DNA of 64,000 nucleotides, taken from the NCBI RefSeq assembly GCF_000687475.1, contig NC_057322.1, positions 1,984,001-2,048,000 on the forward strand, read 5' to 3'. Made by a program: the position numbers and the translations under genes. A model generated the notes under the pieces. The model had not been told where the DNA came from, did not search any database, and saw only the letters and a program-made list of their open reading frames with translations. Origin of the DNA: Ustilaginoidea virens (lineage: Eukaryota > Ascomycota > Sordariomycetes > Hypocreales > Clavicipitaceae). Of the stretch, positions 41,736 through 53,099 are shown piece by piece (the stretch's first letter is position 1; each line of letters begins with the position of its first letter).

Positions 41736-43547
41736 TCACGCCAAAAACCCCCGCGCCTTGTTGCGCCCCCTCTCCGAACTGACCGCGTCCAGCCTCACGG
41801 CCACAAAGACGCACTCGACGGCGCCCCTGCCGCCGTCCGCCGCGCGCAGCAGCAGCCGCCACTGCCCGGTGGTGACGGTCCACGCACCGCCCGCCCCGCC
41901 GCCGCCGCCCCGCCGTCTCTTGCGCGGATTCGCCTCGTCGGCGGCGTCCGTGTCCGCCGCGTCCGCCGCGTCCGGGCTGTGCTCCTCGCCGTCCAGGCAG
42001 ATGGCCGCCTGGGGGTCCAGCACCGCGCGCAGGAGGCCCTCCTCTCCGCCGGGGGGCTGGCCCAGCGCCTGCGCCGCGGCGGGCGGCAGGCCGAGCTTGC
42101 CCGCCACGACCTGCAGCAGCTTGGCCACGCGGGCCTTGGTGTCGCGCAGGAACTCGACGCGGCAGCCGGCGTGGCGCGGCAGCCAGTGCAGCCGGCTGGA
42201 CTCGCGGCCAATCTCGACGACGAGCTCGGCCGGGGCGTCGTCGACGTGCGGCCGGGCGTAGGTGACCCACGCGACGGCGGCGGCGGCGGCGGCGGCGTGG
42301 TGCTCGCCGGCCTGCGCGTCGCGCGAGACGCCGATGCCGCTGCGCTGCACGTTCTCCAGCCGGATGGCAATCTCGGCGCGCCCGCGGAAGGGGTTGTGCG
42401 AGAGGGCGTGCGGGACCAGCTGCTGCTCCAGGCCCTTGAAGTGGAAGTAGCGCGCGTCGCGGACGAGTTCCTGGCGGTGGGCGTCGTCGCGAATGGCGAC
42501 GGGGTAGCCCCTCAGCAGGCGGAGGAGGTCGGCAAACGTGTCGGCGCTGCGGTTCGGCACCGACGGCGGCAGGATGGACGGGGGGCGCAGGAGGCCCTGG
42601 CGGTCGAGCCCGGGGAACAGGTTATCCGGGCGCGAGAAGAAGAAGGCGAAGCCGAGGGAAAAGTAGTTGGGCGAGTTGCGCGGGTCGGTGAGCAGGTCGC
42701 GGGGGATCTGGAACTCGCGGTGGCCGATGGAGATGAAGATGCTCTCCTCGTAGAGCTGCGAGATGAGCTTGGGGACTTGATAAGAAAAAAAGCATCAGTC
42801 TTTTGGATCTTTTTTTTTTCTTGTTTTCGCAAAGGGCTGGCATGGACCAAGTACCGAGAGAAAACACGCACGAGTGTAGAACTGCGCATCGGCAAACAGG
42901 CGCACAAAGTGCTTCCCGTCCCGCGGCGCGACGTGATATCCCTGCAGATGCAGCGCAATGTCGCGAAACGTCTCCGGGTCGCGGTCGAGGTATAGCGTGC
43001 GGACGGCGCCAGCCTCGTCGCCACTCTCCTCGGCCTGCCTGAGCTGGCACAGAAAGTACTGCGAAAAATACGACGGCGCTGTTTTTTTTTCCGGGAAACG
43101 TGAGAGTGTCGTCAGCACATGGCGTACGTAAAATGCAAAGGTAAGATCCCAAAGCAAAATCCAAGAGTAAAAATCGAAACTGAAGTCCAAACTGAAGTCG
43201 AAACTGAAATCCAGACTGAAACTAAAAGTTGAAATTCAAAGCTGAAATTCAAAACTGAAATCCAAACTGAAATCCAAACTGAAATCCAAACTGAAATCCA
43301 AAGTGCAGACTCGCAGACTCCAGACTCGTATCGCGCGCTCACCGTCAGACGATATCGACGCCCCCGACAGCGTAAACAGCTCGCTGCCAATCTGGATGGG
43401 AAACACCCTCTCGCGCGGCAGGATGGGCGGGATCTGGATGATGGTCTTCTCGGTCGGCGGCGCCGGCGGCGGGTTCAGCGCGCCGGCGAGGGAGCCCGGC
43501 GTGCCGTGGGCGTCGGGGTAGCCCTCGCTGGGGGTTGCGGATGCCAT
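41736..43547 (-). CDS. Whi2-like protein with BTB/T1 (KCTD-type) domain, 483 aa
   Basis: Exons 43343-43547, 42872-43078 and 41736-42775; introns of 264 and 96 bp (GTGAGC..CAG and GTGCGT..CAAG). Exon joins restore SGASISSDAPSYFSQYF and DAQFYTLPKLISQLYEE. Residues about 48-150 form the first BTB/T1 fold (FPIQIGSELFTLSG, YLDRDPETFRDIALHLQGY). A second, T1-like segment starts at ESIFISIGHREFQIPRDLL. The C-terminal half is less conserved and has an Ala run and an RKRRRGGGGG basic patch. Length is close to yeast Whi2, a negative regulator of nutrient-TORC1 and general-stress signalling acting with Psr phosphatases; role here is by homology and from memory. The last 30 residues (VECVFVAVRLDAVSSERG) look genuine. 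Confidence 0.7.
43147..43304. repeat. 12-bp tandem repeat inside intron 1 of the Whi2-like gene
   Basis: Perfect copies of TCCAAACTGAAA follow one another around 43261-43296, with diverged copies (TCCAAACTGAAG, CCAGACTGAAA, TTCAAAGCTGAAA) back to 43147. On the coding strand each unit reads TTTCAGTTTGGA, so every copy carries a TTTCAG acceptor-like string. The functional acceptor appears to be at 43079. Confidence 0.8.
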
Positions 43548-44054
43548 GGTCGTCGGGCCAGCTGCGAAGGCATCAGCTCGGGCGGCAGCGTGGGCGGCAG
43601 AATCATTTGGCTTGCTGCGGGCGTGCACGGCCGCACACCACACCCTGCGATGGGTGTTGGATGTCGTTTTTGGGGGGGGGGGTTCGGTCGGGGAGGGGAG
43701 CTTGGAGCTCGGGGGAGCTTGAAGGATACGAGGATAGCGTTGGGAGCGGGAGGCGGACGAAGATGATCCGAGGGCAGAGGCGGGGACGGCTATTGGTGGG
43801 CGAGGGGGCGTCCGTCGGTGGATGCTTGGATGCAGCGGTGTGGGTCCGTGGCCGGTGGGGGGGGGGCCAACCATCTTGGGCATGGAATGGAGGTGACGGC
43901 GGGAAACGACGCAAGGTTGGAGATAACCATTGGAGATGAGCGTTGGAGACTTGGCAACCGGGACTGCTCGTTCTCGTCTGTGCCTCTGCAGCAGCAGCAC
44001 GCCACGGCAGACAACAGAAAAAAAAAAAAAAAAACCAGCCGCCAAATCGAGGAC
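43548..44054. other. Upstream region of Whi2-like gene / rfc3 3' flank
   Basis: 507 bp. G-rich on the plus strand with G10 and G8 runs (43671 and 43859 areas) and an A17 run (44019-44035) just past the rfc3 stop. A minus-strand frame of 269 codons covers this region, but only its last part is real (exon 1 of the Whi2-like gene). Confidence 0.4.
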
Positions 44055-44435
44055 CTACCGGCCCATCAGCTCCACGCCTCCCCTGACCACGGCAACCACA
44101 GCTCCCGTCTGGACCATCTCGCTCCCGCCGCTCGCAACCCTGTGCTCCACCTCGGCCAGCCCGTCCAGCCAGGAAATCATCACCTCCGGCCTGACCTCCA
44201 GCTTGCCCAGCTCCTCCGACAAGGCCGTGACCATGTCCGCCAGGGCCAGCCCCCCGCTCACCTTGAGCGCGTTCATCGTCCCCAGACAGCTCGCCACGTC
44301 CGCCGTGCCCAGCAGCGTCCGCATAATCTCCCTCACGGCGTCGGGCGTCGGCGCCGCCACGCAGCTGTAGATTGTCTCCGTCGTGATCGCCTCGCGCTGC
44401 ACCTCGCCGTCGGGCACCACCACGCTCGGTGCGTC

Positions 44436-44469
<34 letters not shown>

Positions 44470-45347
44470 GCCGCCGCCTCTGCCGCAGCGGCGTGCTCGA
44501 CGCGTGGCACGCCTGCAGCACGTTGAGCGCCCGCCGCATGTCGCCCCTGCTCAGGCCGACCAGCGCGTCGACCGCCTCGGCGCCGATCCGCACGCGCTCC
44601 TCCTCCACCACCTTGTCCACCAGGGCGCGGATGTCGCCCTCCTTGAGCGGGCTGAACCGGAAGCGCGTGCACCGGCTCAGCAGCGCCGGGCTCAGCTTGT
44701 GCGCGTAGTTGGCAATGATGCAGAACCGCGTGTTGGCCGTGTACTTTTCCATGATGCGCCGCAGCGCCATCTGCGCCGTGTTGGTCATGGCGTCGGCCTC
44801 GTCCAGGATGATGAGCTTGAACCCGGCCATCGAGCTGGCCTTGGCCGACGCGCCCATGGCGAAGATTTGCTTGGTGCTGGCAAACGTCTTGATCTGCTCG
44901 CGCACCACGTCGATGCCGCGGTCGTCCGAGGCGTTGAGCTCCAGCACCATCTGACGCATGTTTGCGGTTCCGTAGATGCGCCTCGCCAGCGCTAGGATCG
45001 TGGACGTCTTGCCCGTGCCGGGGGGGCCGTAGAGCAGCAGGTGCGGGAGCCTGTTGGAGTCGACGAATTTGTTGATGGTGGCCAGGATGTCGTGATGGCC
45101 CGAGACGTCGTCCAGCGTGGTTGGTCTGTACTTTTCAATCCTACGACTTTGTCAGAGCAGGGTCCTCGAGTCCAAGATTGGCAGGCGCCTTTTGAAAAGT
45201 ATCAAGTACGCACCATGGTAAGCTGTCTTCAGCTTCGACGGGCAGGTTTGCCGCGCTTCGTTTGCCCTTGGCAGCCTCGGACGAGAAAATCACATCCTTG
45301 GAAGGCGGCGGACCATCCACGTCCATCTCGTCCTCGAAATCCGACAT
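44055..45347 (-). CDS. rfc3: Replication factor C subunit 3 (human RFC5 type), frame broken at G11
   Basis: Exon 1 45214-45347 (MSDFEDEMDVDGPPPSKDVI); intron 45141-45213 (GTGCGT..GTAG); exon 2 45140-44055. The AAA+ core shows GPPGTGKTS (Walker A), DEAD (Walker B), SRCTRFRF (arginine finger motif) and GDMRRALNVLQACHA (sensor 2). Just after this the frame fails: the coding strand has GGCGGC followed by G11 (44459-44469) and GAG repeats, and the conserved C-terminal domain (ITTETIYSCVAAPTPDAVRE to the stop at 44055) is in another frame. One base missing (or two extra) in G11 explains it. No intron of normal size fits. Rfc3 loads PCNA with Rfc1, 2, 4 and 5 and is essential, so sequencing or assembly error is the likeliest cause. 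The Glu8 run beside it is a lineage insertion. Confidence 0.88.
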
Positions 45348-45882
45348 GGCGCTTGGCAGTGGCGGAAACGGCTCAACCCCACAATATTAATTTTGCCGGC
45401 ACGCATTCACGGGGTTTGAATTTGCACAGATGCCGAGTTGCTTCGCTGATGGACCTGGAAGCACCGATGCTTCCATCATCTCTCTTGACCGAGGTCATCC
45501 ACGTCGAGGTTTGATCAACGATGAGTGGCTTGACGCGCTTGACCGCGCCAGTCAAAGTGGGGCGTCCAGTCCCACTTAATCCCAGTTGCTGTGCGCGCAC
45601 AGGTGCCAACAAAAAAACGCGCTCTAACCTGAGGGGGTCTCGCTCGTTCAACTCCTACGTACCATCATGTCCGCGGGCCATGGAATAATCATGTACATTT
45701 TTCGCAAGAGCCATTTGTAGGATAGACTCACGTACGCACCCATACCCTTGTTGCCATGTGAAAAAAAAAGGCAGAGCTGCTGGTACAAGTCACCGGCTTC
45801 TCTTTGCCACATCCCCCCCCCAACCCCCGTCCAATTCTACGCCAGCGACATCGCACACATATGGTAGACTTCCGCCCGGTAT
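45348..45882. other. Intergenic, rfc3 upstream region
   Basis: 535 bp between the rfc3 start and the stop of the phosphatase gene, same strand. It contains an A9 run (45762-45770) and a C9 run (45813-45821). Frames in this stretch (for example 45373-45651 minus) carry no signature. Confidence 0.4.
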
Positions 45883-47937
45883 TCATGCCAGCTGCACCGC
45901 CAGGTGGTTCGTCCCAAGACCGACATACTCAAACATGATGGGGATTTGCGCCGTGGCGAACCACGCAATGCCTAGTTGTCGGGTCTACCGTCAGCCACGC
46001 TCAGATCCGTCCGTTCCGGCTCGAGACAAGGAAAATGCAAACAAACAGGGTCAGTCGCATTGGGCAGGGGACCCTCACCTGTGTAAACCACCAGCTTCGT
46101 CACAACTTCCACGTCATACCTCACGCGCGGGCGAACCAGACGCGAGAACATTGCCTCGTCATCTTCAAGCTCGTCGTCCTGCTGCATGGCAGCACCCTTC
46201 TGCTCCGCTACCTTCCCCGCCGACGCGTCGCCGTCACCCTGCTCGACCCCGTGGGAGTCGGGCTTCTGTAGCCCCGACGTCTGGGCACTCCCTCCAGACG
46301 GATGGTGCTCGTCCTTGCCCTGTAGATCCAGATGGCTAGATTTGCTCCGCGGACTTTGGTTGCTGCTGATGCTTTCCCTCCGCCGCCGCTCCCTGTAAGC
46401 AAGTGCCTCGTACGCATCTGCGGCGCTCTGGGGCCCGATGGAGACTGAGCGTCCTCGAGTCGTCGGATGCCGGATGCCTTCCACCATGCGGGGGAAGTCG
46501 GAGGCCTTGGGGAACAGAGTGTCCAGGCGGGATCCGGGGGGGACCGACTTGTACTCGCTTGCGGGGGTGAAGTAGCGCCGCGGCAGGTCCCAGCCGTACT
46601 TTTCCATGAGGCGGAACAGATGCGGCAGCAGCTTGAGAAGAGCGGGCTTCATCGTTTCCCTCCAGGCGAAAATGACCAAGACGCCAAACACGATTCTGGC
46701 CGCATTGACCCAGGGTCCCAGCGCAGCCACGTCAATGGCCCCTCTGCCGTAGGCATGAGTCTCCCAGGGATCCGACGGGATCTTGCCATACGTCCAGGTT
46801 CCAAACTCGACTCCAATGACCACCCCGGCAAACGCCACGCTGTCGTCAAAGCAGGGGCAATCGTCCGCTGGCTCGGGGTGTATGCGAACAAAGATGATGA
46901 CAATCAGGCCTGCTACGACGGGGGCCATGCACGAGCTGGAATGCATCAAGGCGTCGAGTGTCGGTCCGTGGTAGAACTCAAGGAGCCCGATGGCCGCGCC
47001 GATGGTGGAACCAACAATGACGTCCAAAAAGCCATGCATGCCGCAGTAGAGTCGACCAAAGACGACGGAGGCGGCATAAAAGTACGAGAGAAACTCCAGA
47101 ACGACCTTGGCCGTCGGGCCCAGCGTGTTTTCGGGGTCGTGCAAGCTGAAGAGGCCATACACAGCGACCGACACGGCATTGGCGCTATGTGTCGACGGGA
47201 ACCCGTACTCCAGAGCAGCAGATCCAGACATTGTGATTCGGTGCAACGGCGGCGAGAGTGGTCTAGGGAGCGAATAAAAGTCTTTGATGAAGCCCGTCCA
47301 GAAAACGCCGAGAGCGAGCATGTGAACCAGACTAGAGGGAGCCTGGCCGTCAGCGCATCGTACGGCCAGTCGCACTGCTGCCCAACTCTGGGGGGCCAAC
47401 TCTGGGGGACCAAGACATGCCAGACTTACCCTTTGCCAAGAGACGCCCATCCGCACCAGAAACAAATAGGCAATCCAATCATGAAAAAGGTGTGAGTCCC
47501 CAGGTTGGCCGTAATGGCAAAGTAACTGTCGAGCGCCGGCGTGCGAAGTTTTTCCTGCATCCATGACAGATACGGTGTCTCCCACCTGATCAACGGCAGT
47601 ACCTGCTGCCGGAGGTTATACCGCCATCGTGGAAGCGCCCTCTTGTCTGCAAGCACACAGGCGCGAGACGTTAGCAAAGGGTGCTCCATGCCATGCGCGC
47701 TCGGGGCCAGCCGAAAGGGATCTCGCTCGAACGGCATGGTCCTCGTGATGCAAGGCCTCATCACGGGCCCGGCGGTCCCTCCGACGGAGACAGAGACTAC
47801 TAACAATGATTGACGCTTTTCAGCCCCGCATCGACGACGTTGTCGGTCCTTGAAGCAGCAGCAGCAGCGGCAGCAGCAGCAGCAGCAGCAGCAGACGTGG
47901 TGCATGTCGGCGGAGCGTCGCGTCGCGTGCCGCTCAT
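45883..47937 (-). CDS. Sphingoid long-chain base-1-phosphate phosphatase (Lcb3-like PAP2), 563 aa
   Basis: Four exons: 47805-47937, 47430-47646, 46079-47331 and 45883-45971. Exon 1 codes MSGTRRDAPPTCTTS, then 13 alanines from a GCT repeat, then DAGLKSVNHY; exon 2 continues KRALPRWRYNLRQQ. The PAP2 triad is present: KDFYSLPRP, PSTHSANA and GRLYCGMHGFLDV. About nine membrane helices are expected. A hydrophilic Ser-rich loop (about 395-500) precedes the final helix, coded by exons 3/4 as VVTKLVVYTGIAWFATAQIP and ending GTNHLAVQLA. Without the last splice the frame instead runs into 33 non-conserved residues to 45972. Lcb3 in the ER dephosphorylates dihydrosphingosine- and phytosphingosine-1-phosphate for ceramide synthesis. 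Phase is consistent over all exons. Confidence 0.88.
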
Positions 47938-48908
47938 CCTGTGAAGCGCGAGCAATGAGCGGCAGTTGGTTGCGGAACAGGGTCAATGGGGGGCGGTGAA
48001 GCAATCTCGGGCGCCGACATTGAAGGGAAGGAGTGTCAGGCGACGCTCGGGGGGTTGGGAGCAGTGGGCGCAAGGGGGGTTTGAAAAAGGAGCGACGATA
48101 GTAGGGCCTGGCGGTTGACACGAGACACCAGACACCAGACAAGTGGGCGGCCGGTGCTTGGTGGTCAAGATGATGGATGGGGATGGCGGGGGGGGTTGAG
48201 CGAGGCGAGGCAGGTCAGCAGCTGGCGCTGGGTGGTTCGGAAAATCGGGGACGGCAAAGTGGGCGCCGAGTTGCAACGGGATATGCAGCTCTCGAGTCTC
48301 GTCGCTGGTGCATGGCAAGTCAAAGCAAGATAGATGCCATGGGATCGACTGACTAGACCGGGCCGGGCGTTGTGGATGTGGAACTGGAACTGTACTAGAT
48401 TGTTTCAGGCGGCCTTGGGCCCGTCTGCCGCGGCATAAGAGAGGTGGTTGGTTACTGGCACTCGGCACTCGGACTGCCGTTGAAGCCAGTCTTCCTTTTT
48501 ATCCAGCAGTCTGGTCTGCTGATGCGTCCGTCAATCGCTGGAGCATGCCAGGGCTCTCTTCCTGGCCCTGCGTGCTGCGTGCTGCGCGCATCGCAACGTG
48601 AACCTTGGGCAAATCACGCCAGCTGCGCCTTTTTTTCCCCTTCTTCTTCTTCTTCTTCTTTCCTTTTTCTCTCCTTCTTTTTCTATTTGCCTCCTCTGCC
48701 GCAACCCAAATTCAGCAGCCCCCTCTGGTATCACGTAAATGTAGTCCGTAGCTCTCTCTCGTTTTCCCTCGGCCTGCTCGTTCTTGCCGACCCGGCTCCT
48801 GCCTGACCCCCCCAAGCTGTTGCAAAGGCAGGAGCAGAGGACCCACTTTTCCTTTTCCACACCGCCGCAAACCAAACATGGAACCCTCCCGTGTCGTGTC
48901 TCGTCAGA
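47938..48908. promoter_or_regulatory. Divergent promoter region, phosphatase and SDR genes
   Basis: 971 bp between divergent starts. It contains a CTT/TTC microsatellite and pyrimidine tract (about 48629-48690) and G7-G9 runs near 48060-48195. No gene recognised; minus-strand frames of 160-210 codons here are Pro/Ser/Arg-rich chance frames. Confidence 0.45.
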
Positions 48909-50251
48909 ATGAATATTCGAATGAATGCACCCCAACTCGGCAACAGTTCGGCCGTTGACATGATGGCCGCCAAGCTCGCTGGCAAGCACGCCGTCGTCGT
49001 CGGCGCCACCGGCGTCATCGGGTCTCACATCGCCAGAACCTTCGCCGCCCACGGAGCCGTCGTCTCCCTCCTGGGCCGGACGGCCCTGCAGGCCCGGCCC
49101 CATCTGGAGCCTCAGCTCGACCCCTACCGAGGGCCCTCGGCGCCAGACACACCGGCCTCTCACCGCTTCATCCCCCTCGACGTCACGGACACGCCGAGCA
49201 TCAAGGAGGTCTTTGCCGATCGCGGCTCAAAAGTATTCCCTGCCACCCCCTCCCCCTTTGCCGCCGCCGTTTTTGTCTGGCTTTTCGTTTTTGGCTCCCC
49301 AGCGGCACCCGGGCTGACGTTTGGCGCGGGGAGCGGCCTTGGACGTCGCTGCCTTGGATTTTTACCCCTCCAGGACGTGGACGCTGTAGGGCCGCTCGAC
49401 CTTCTCGTCAACTGCGCGGGCATCTCGCAGACGACGCTGCTGAAACGGACCCCTGACGAGGGGCTCGCGAGCATCGTCGATACAAACTTGCTGGCCACCA
49501 TGCTTGCCTGCAAGCACGCCAGGATCCGGCAGCACGGTATGCGGCGCCCGAGTCACATGTCGATTGCACCCGGGACTCGTTCCTTCGCCATTCTTACCAA
49601 AAGAACAACGTTCTGGCATCCATAGGCTGCATCATAAACGTCGCCAGCCTGATGGCTACAAAGGCAGGCCTGGGTGTCACCGCGTATGCCGCCTCCAAGG
49701 CTGGCGTGGTCGGTGCGTCTTTCTGGACGATTTGTTCTTCTCATTGCTACGTGCCTATTCTTCTCGCCCCCCCCCCCCCCCCTTCGGGCGATGGCTATCT
49801 GTACGTTGCGCCTTGGCTCTTCAGCTTATTAAGCCTTGTGCAGGCTTCACCCGTGCCCTATGCCGCGAGATGGCTGCTCGATCTATCCGTGTAAATGCCC
49901 TTCTACCAGGTTGGGTGCAAAGCCCTATGTGGAATCGTAAGACTTTCCTCGTATAACCCCCTTAATTGTTTTTTTTTCGCTTGTTCCCCTTGTGGTATCT
50001 GCGTAGTTTATACGCCCTCGGATGCAAGATGACTAGAAAGAAAGAGAGAAAAAAAAAAAAGAAGATTGCCGAGCCAATTAACCCTCTTTCCAGATCTAAA
50101 ACCCGAGCTACAAGAAGCGTATCTCAAGGATACCCCCCTGAATCGCGTGGCCCGACCCACCGAAGTGGCGGATGCTGCTTTGTTCTTGGCTTCAAACGAA
50201 TTTGCCAATAACTGCGTTCTTAATCTTGACGGTGGTCTGAGTGCTGCGTGA
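48909..50251 (+). CDS. Short-chain dehydrogenase/reductase (FabG/OAR1/CBR4-like), 274 aa
   Basis: Five exons: 48909-49232, 49374-49536, 49626-49712, 49844-49936 and 50094-50251. Rossmann motif KHAVVVGATGVIGSHIARTF (GxxGxxG-type), then LLVNCAGIS (NAG motif), the catalytic Ser region INVASLMATK, and YAASKAG (Tyr-x-x-x-Lys). The C-terminal block has RPTEVADAALFLASNEFANN and VLNLDGGLSAA. These are typical of classical SDRs related to mitochondrial 3-oxoacyl-ACP reductase. Starts at 48909, 48921, 48960 and 48963 are all in frame; the fold begins at MAAKLAGKHAVVV, so 48963 may be the true start. The 141-bp first intron has no stop in frame. Intron 3 has a C14 tract; intron 4 an A12 tract. Exact substrate not predictable. 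Confidence 0.85.
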
Positions 50252-50304
50252 GGCGAAAATAGAACAGTCGCACTACTTTCCGTTGCACACTGGCCGTTTT
50301 TTGT

Positions 50305-53099
50305 TCAGTCATCCATTATGACGATGGCGCCTCCAGCATCTTGCACCAGAATAACGTCATCGTCATCGTCCTCGGCCAGCTTAGCTTTCTTGGTCGGTGG
50401 AGCGTCATCACCACCAGCATGAGACCGTTTGACTCCCTTGTTTTCGCCCATGACGACTACTTGGGCGTCGTTGGTGCCGTTCTGATCGCCGTTGGCCTTG
50501 CCGTTGGCCTCGCCGTTGGGAACAGCTGGCTTCTTTGGTTTGCGTGGAATCTCAAGACGCCCCTCGAGTTCAGCTTTTGCGGGCTCGTCCTTCTCATCAA
50601 TGGCACTAGGCCCAGTTAATAGAAATAACTTTTGCTCGTCAAAGCACAGCTCGGCATACCTTTCTTCAACAGTAATGACCACATTCACCAGTGGCTCCTC
50701 GTCATCCTCGTCAATCACGGTGAGGAAGCTTCCTCCCTTGATACCTAAAGCGAAAACGCAGGTTAGCCCTCTTCCGCACCTCGTTTCAACCACCTTGCGG
50801 CGAGCCCTTACCGAGATCGCGCAGCTTCCTTGGTAAGTTTTCGTCTTCGTCGGCATCATACAGGATACCAACTTCGTTGTTGACGACAAAGTCTTTTTCG
50901 CCGTAGCCGAGCTGCTGGCGGACGACATGCTCCACAACGTGGTTCAGTGTCGCTCTCGACAGATCTACCTTGACTCTGGCGTGGAAGACTCCGCAGACGG
51001 GACACTCCGGGTTGGGGGGTCGCAAGGTATCTGGCGCGAGTAACCGGCCTGCCGCGAACGGGGTTAAAAACACCTGTGCCGTAATCAGTCTCGGATGCTT
51101 GCTTCATCAAGCCTGGTCAAAAATGGCTTGTTACCTCTTTAGCTTGTCCGTAGTCGCCGTTGAGGACCTTGAACGCTTCCAGGACGCATAAACCAGCGAC
51201 GATTGCATTTGTCGTGGCGATTGCTGGGATGATGTTGCCAGCCATTTCCTTGATGTCGAACCTTGATTTGCAATCAATGGCGAAAATGGCGGATCTAATG
51301 TTGGCGCTCGAGGCCACAAAGTCCAACGTGTCGATATCATCCTTGTCAAACGCAATGGTGGGCTCTGGTCCCGCTGCGTCTTTGGACTTTTTGAGCTCGA
51401 GCATCCGCTTGCTCAGCCTCCCAAGGCTGTCTCTGAACACGACGAGATTCTCCTCGAGAGACCAAACCTGCTGGTCATTGCTCAGGATTTGCTCCTTGGA
51501 TGCGACAGCTTGGGTGGCTTGGGTAAAGACGCTGTCGTACTTGAGAGGCTCGGGCTTTCTCCGTGACTTCCACATGTCGTCAACAGAGCGCAACCTCTCA
51601 ATGTCGCTGTTAAACACCTTGTCGAAGAGCATCTGGGGGAATTCATTGGTCCCAACGGCATCTCGAATCTTCTTTAGCGCCTCTGACTCCTTTTTCAGTT
51701 CTTCAATTTCGTGGGCTGTTTGATTGTATTAGTGGTGTTTTTTTTTTTTTTTGCAAGTAAATTTAAGACATTTCTTCTGCAAAAAAATAGCACAGAAAAA
51801 AACGCACCATTCTGCGCGTCATCTGAGTGGTCAAAGGCAGATTCATCCTCGCTAACGCCAAAAATCTCGCTGATGCAGCTCGTCAGTAATCATGGCCCTC
51901 CACAAGTCCGTCGCGGGATGCATACTTTAACAGGTAGCTTTTTGCCCATACGATGCAGTGTATCGGCTGGCTGGGGGTACTTCTGATTGTGCACACGGGG
52001 AACGACTTGGGCGTTTCCTTTGGCGTGCAGTCGTAGCAAGCAGTGACGCCTTTCTTAATCACCTGCATCTGGCCGTTGAAGCCAGTGGTGCCGCTTTCAA
52101 TCAGAGGAACGTCGGCGGCAAGGCACATCTTGTTGACGTGCCGTCGCGCTTCCAGGTTGTCCAACGCATTGAATACGATGCTGAATTCTTTGAACCACGC
52201 AACAATGAAGTTCTCATCCTTGATATTGGCATGGTGGGCGACAATGTTGACATTGGGGTTGAATCTCTCTGCTGCGTCTTTGGCAACCTGACAGACAATT
52301 AGTCCTCGTTTGAATTGTACAAGACTTTCCCGGTAGGCCATGTAGACGCGTCATACCAAAGCCTTTGACTTCTTGATATGCTCCTGTCGGAATAAGAATT
52401 GGCGGTTCAGGTTGGAAAGATCGATCGTGTCGAGGTCAACGACGTGTATCTCGGCGAAACCGGTAAGGACCAGGTTTTTCAGTAATTCACATCCGATGCC
52501 GCCGGCGCCAACTAACAATACACGAGCCTTTGGGGAGACAGCAAACGTCAGCTTTTTGTTTTTGTTTTCTGCAATTCTTTCACCACACGCGATTCTTGTC
52601 GCGCCTCTTCAAAATTGCAGCGTCATCACTGGCGACATGCCCAGGGCGCGCGCATGGCTTCCCTTCAACACTCACGGTCCTCGGAAACCCAGAGGCCGGA
52701 AAAGAAAAAGTCTCAAAAAAGGGGTGTTGTCATATGCACCTGTTTGACGGAAGAATTCAGAAAAGGGCCCAGCGACTGCTGGTTGTATCTGTCTCGCGCC
52801 ATCGTGCGCGATCGCTGTTGAGGCGCAGGATTCTGCTGGCGAGTTTGTGACGGTCGCTGAATCTGCGCAAAAGGCTGTCCGTTCTGGTCTTGCTCGGCCG
52901 GGGCGGGCTGCGGTTGCTCTGAAGGTTTCGCGATTTTCTCTGATGGGGTGTCGGGCGTCTGCGCAGATGCTTGCCCTTGAGCACAGCTGGCAGAGGCAGC
53001 TGGTGCGGTTGCTGGTGCACTTGAGGCGGCCGGCTGCGAAGCGGGCCGCGACAGATCTGACTGCGCGTCGCGCTGGGTGGTTTGGTTCGAAAGCTCCAT
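50305..53099 (-). CDS. uba2: SUMO-activating enzyme subunit Uba2, about 628-727 aa
   Basis: Eight exons on the minus strand: 52740-53099, 52357-52527, 51926-52287, 51808-51869, 51135-51715, 50812-51073, 50660-50744 and 50305-50605. Key motifs: [20 protein letters not shown] (nucleotide-binding loop), [16 protein letters not shown], the catalytic cysteine in [20 protein letters not shown], zinc-binding Cys pairs (ACYDC, PECPVC) and the C-terminal basic [17 protein letters not shown] nuclear signal with a terminal acidic SIM-like DDDVILVQD. The last intron (50606-50659, GTATGC..CTAG) is open in frame and is called from signals and family sequence. The core protein starts [12 protein letters not shown] at 52802; the frame also allows a Q/P/A-rich 99-residue extension from 53099, used here but uncertain. 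It works with Aos1 to activate SUMO. Confidence 0.92.

Noticed and set aside
42995..43390. Minus-strand frames rich in WISVWISV repeats
   Set aside because: They are translations of the intronic 12-bp repeat, not protein.
45972..47585. 537-codon frame taken as the whole phosphatase
   Set aside because: Its first 90 and last 33 residues are non-conserved; splice signals join the core to real first and last exons that restore family sequence.
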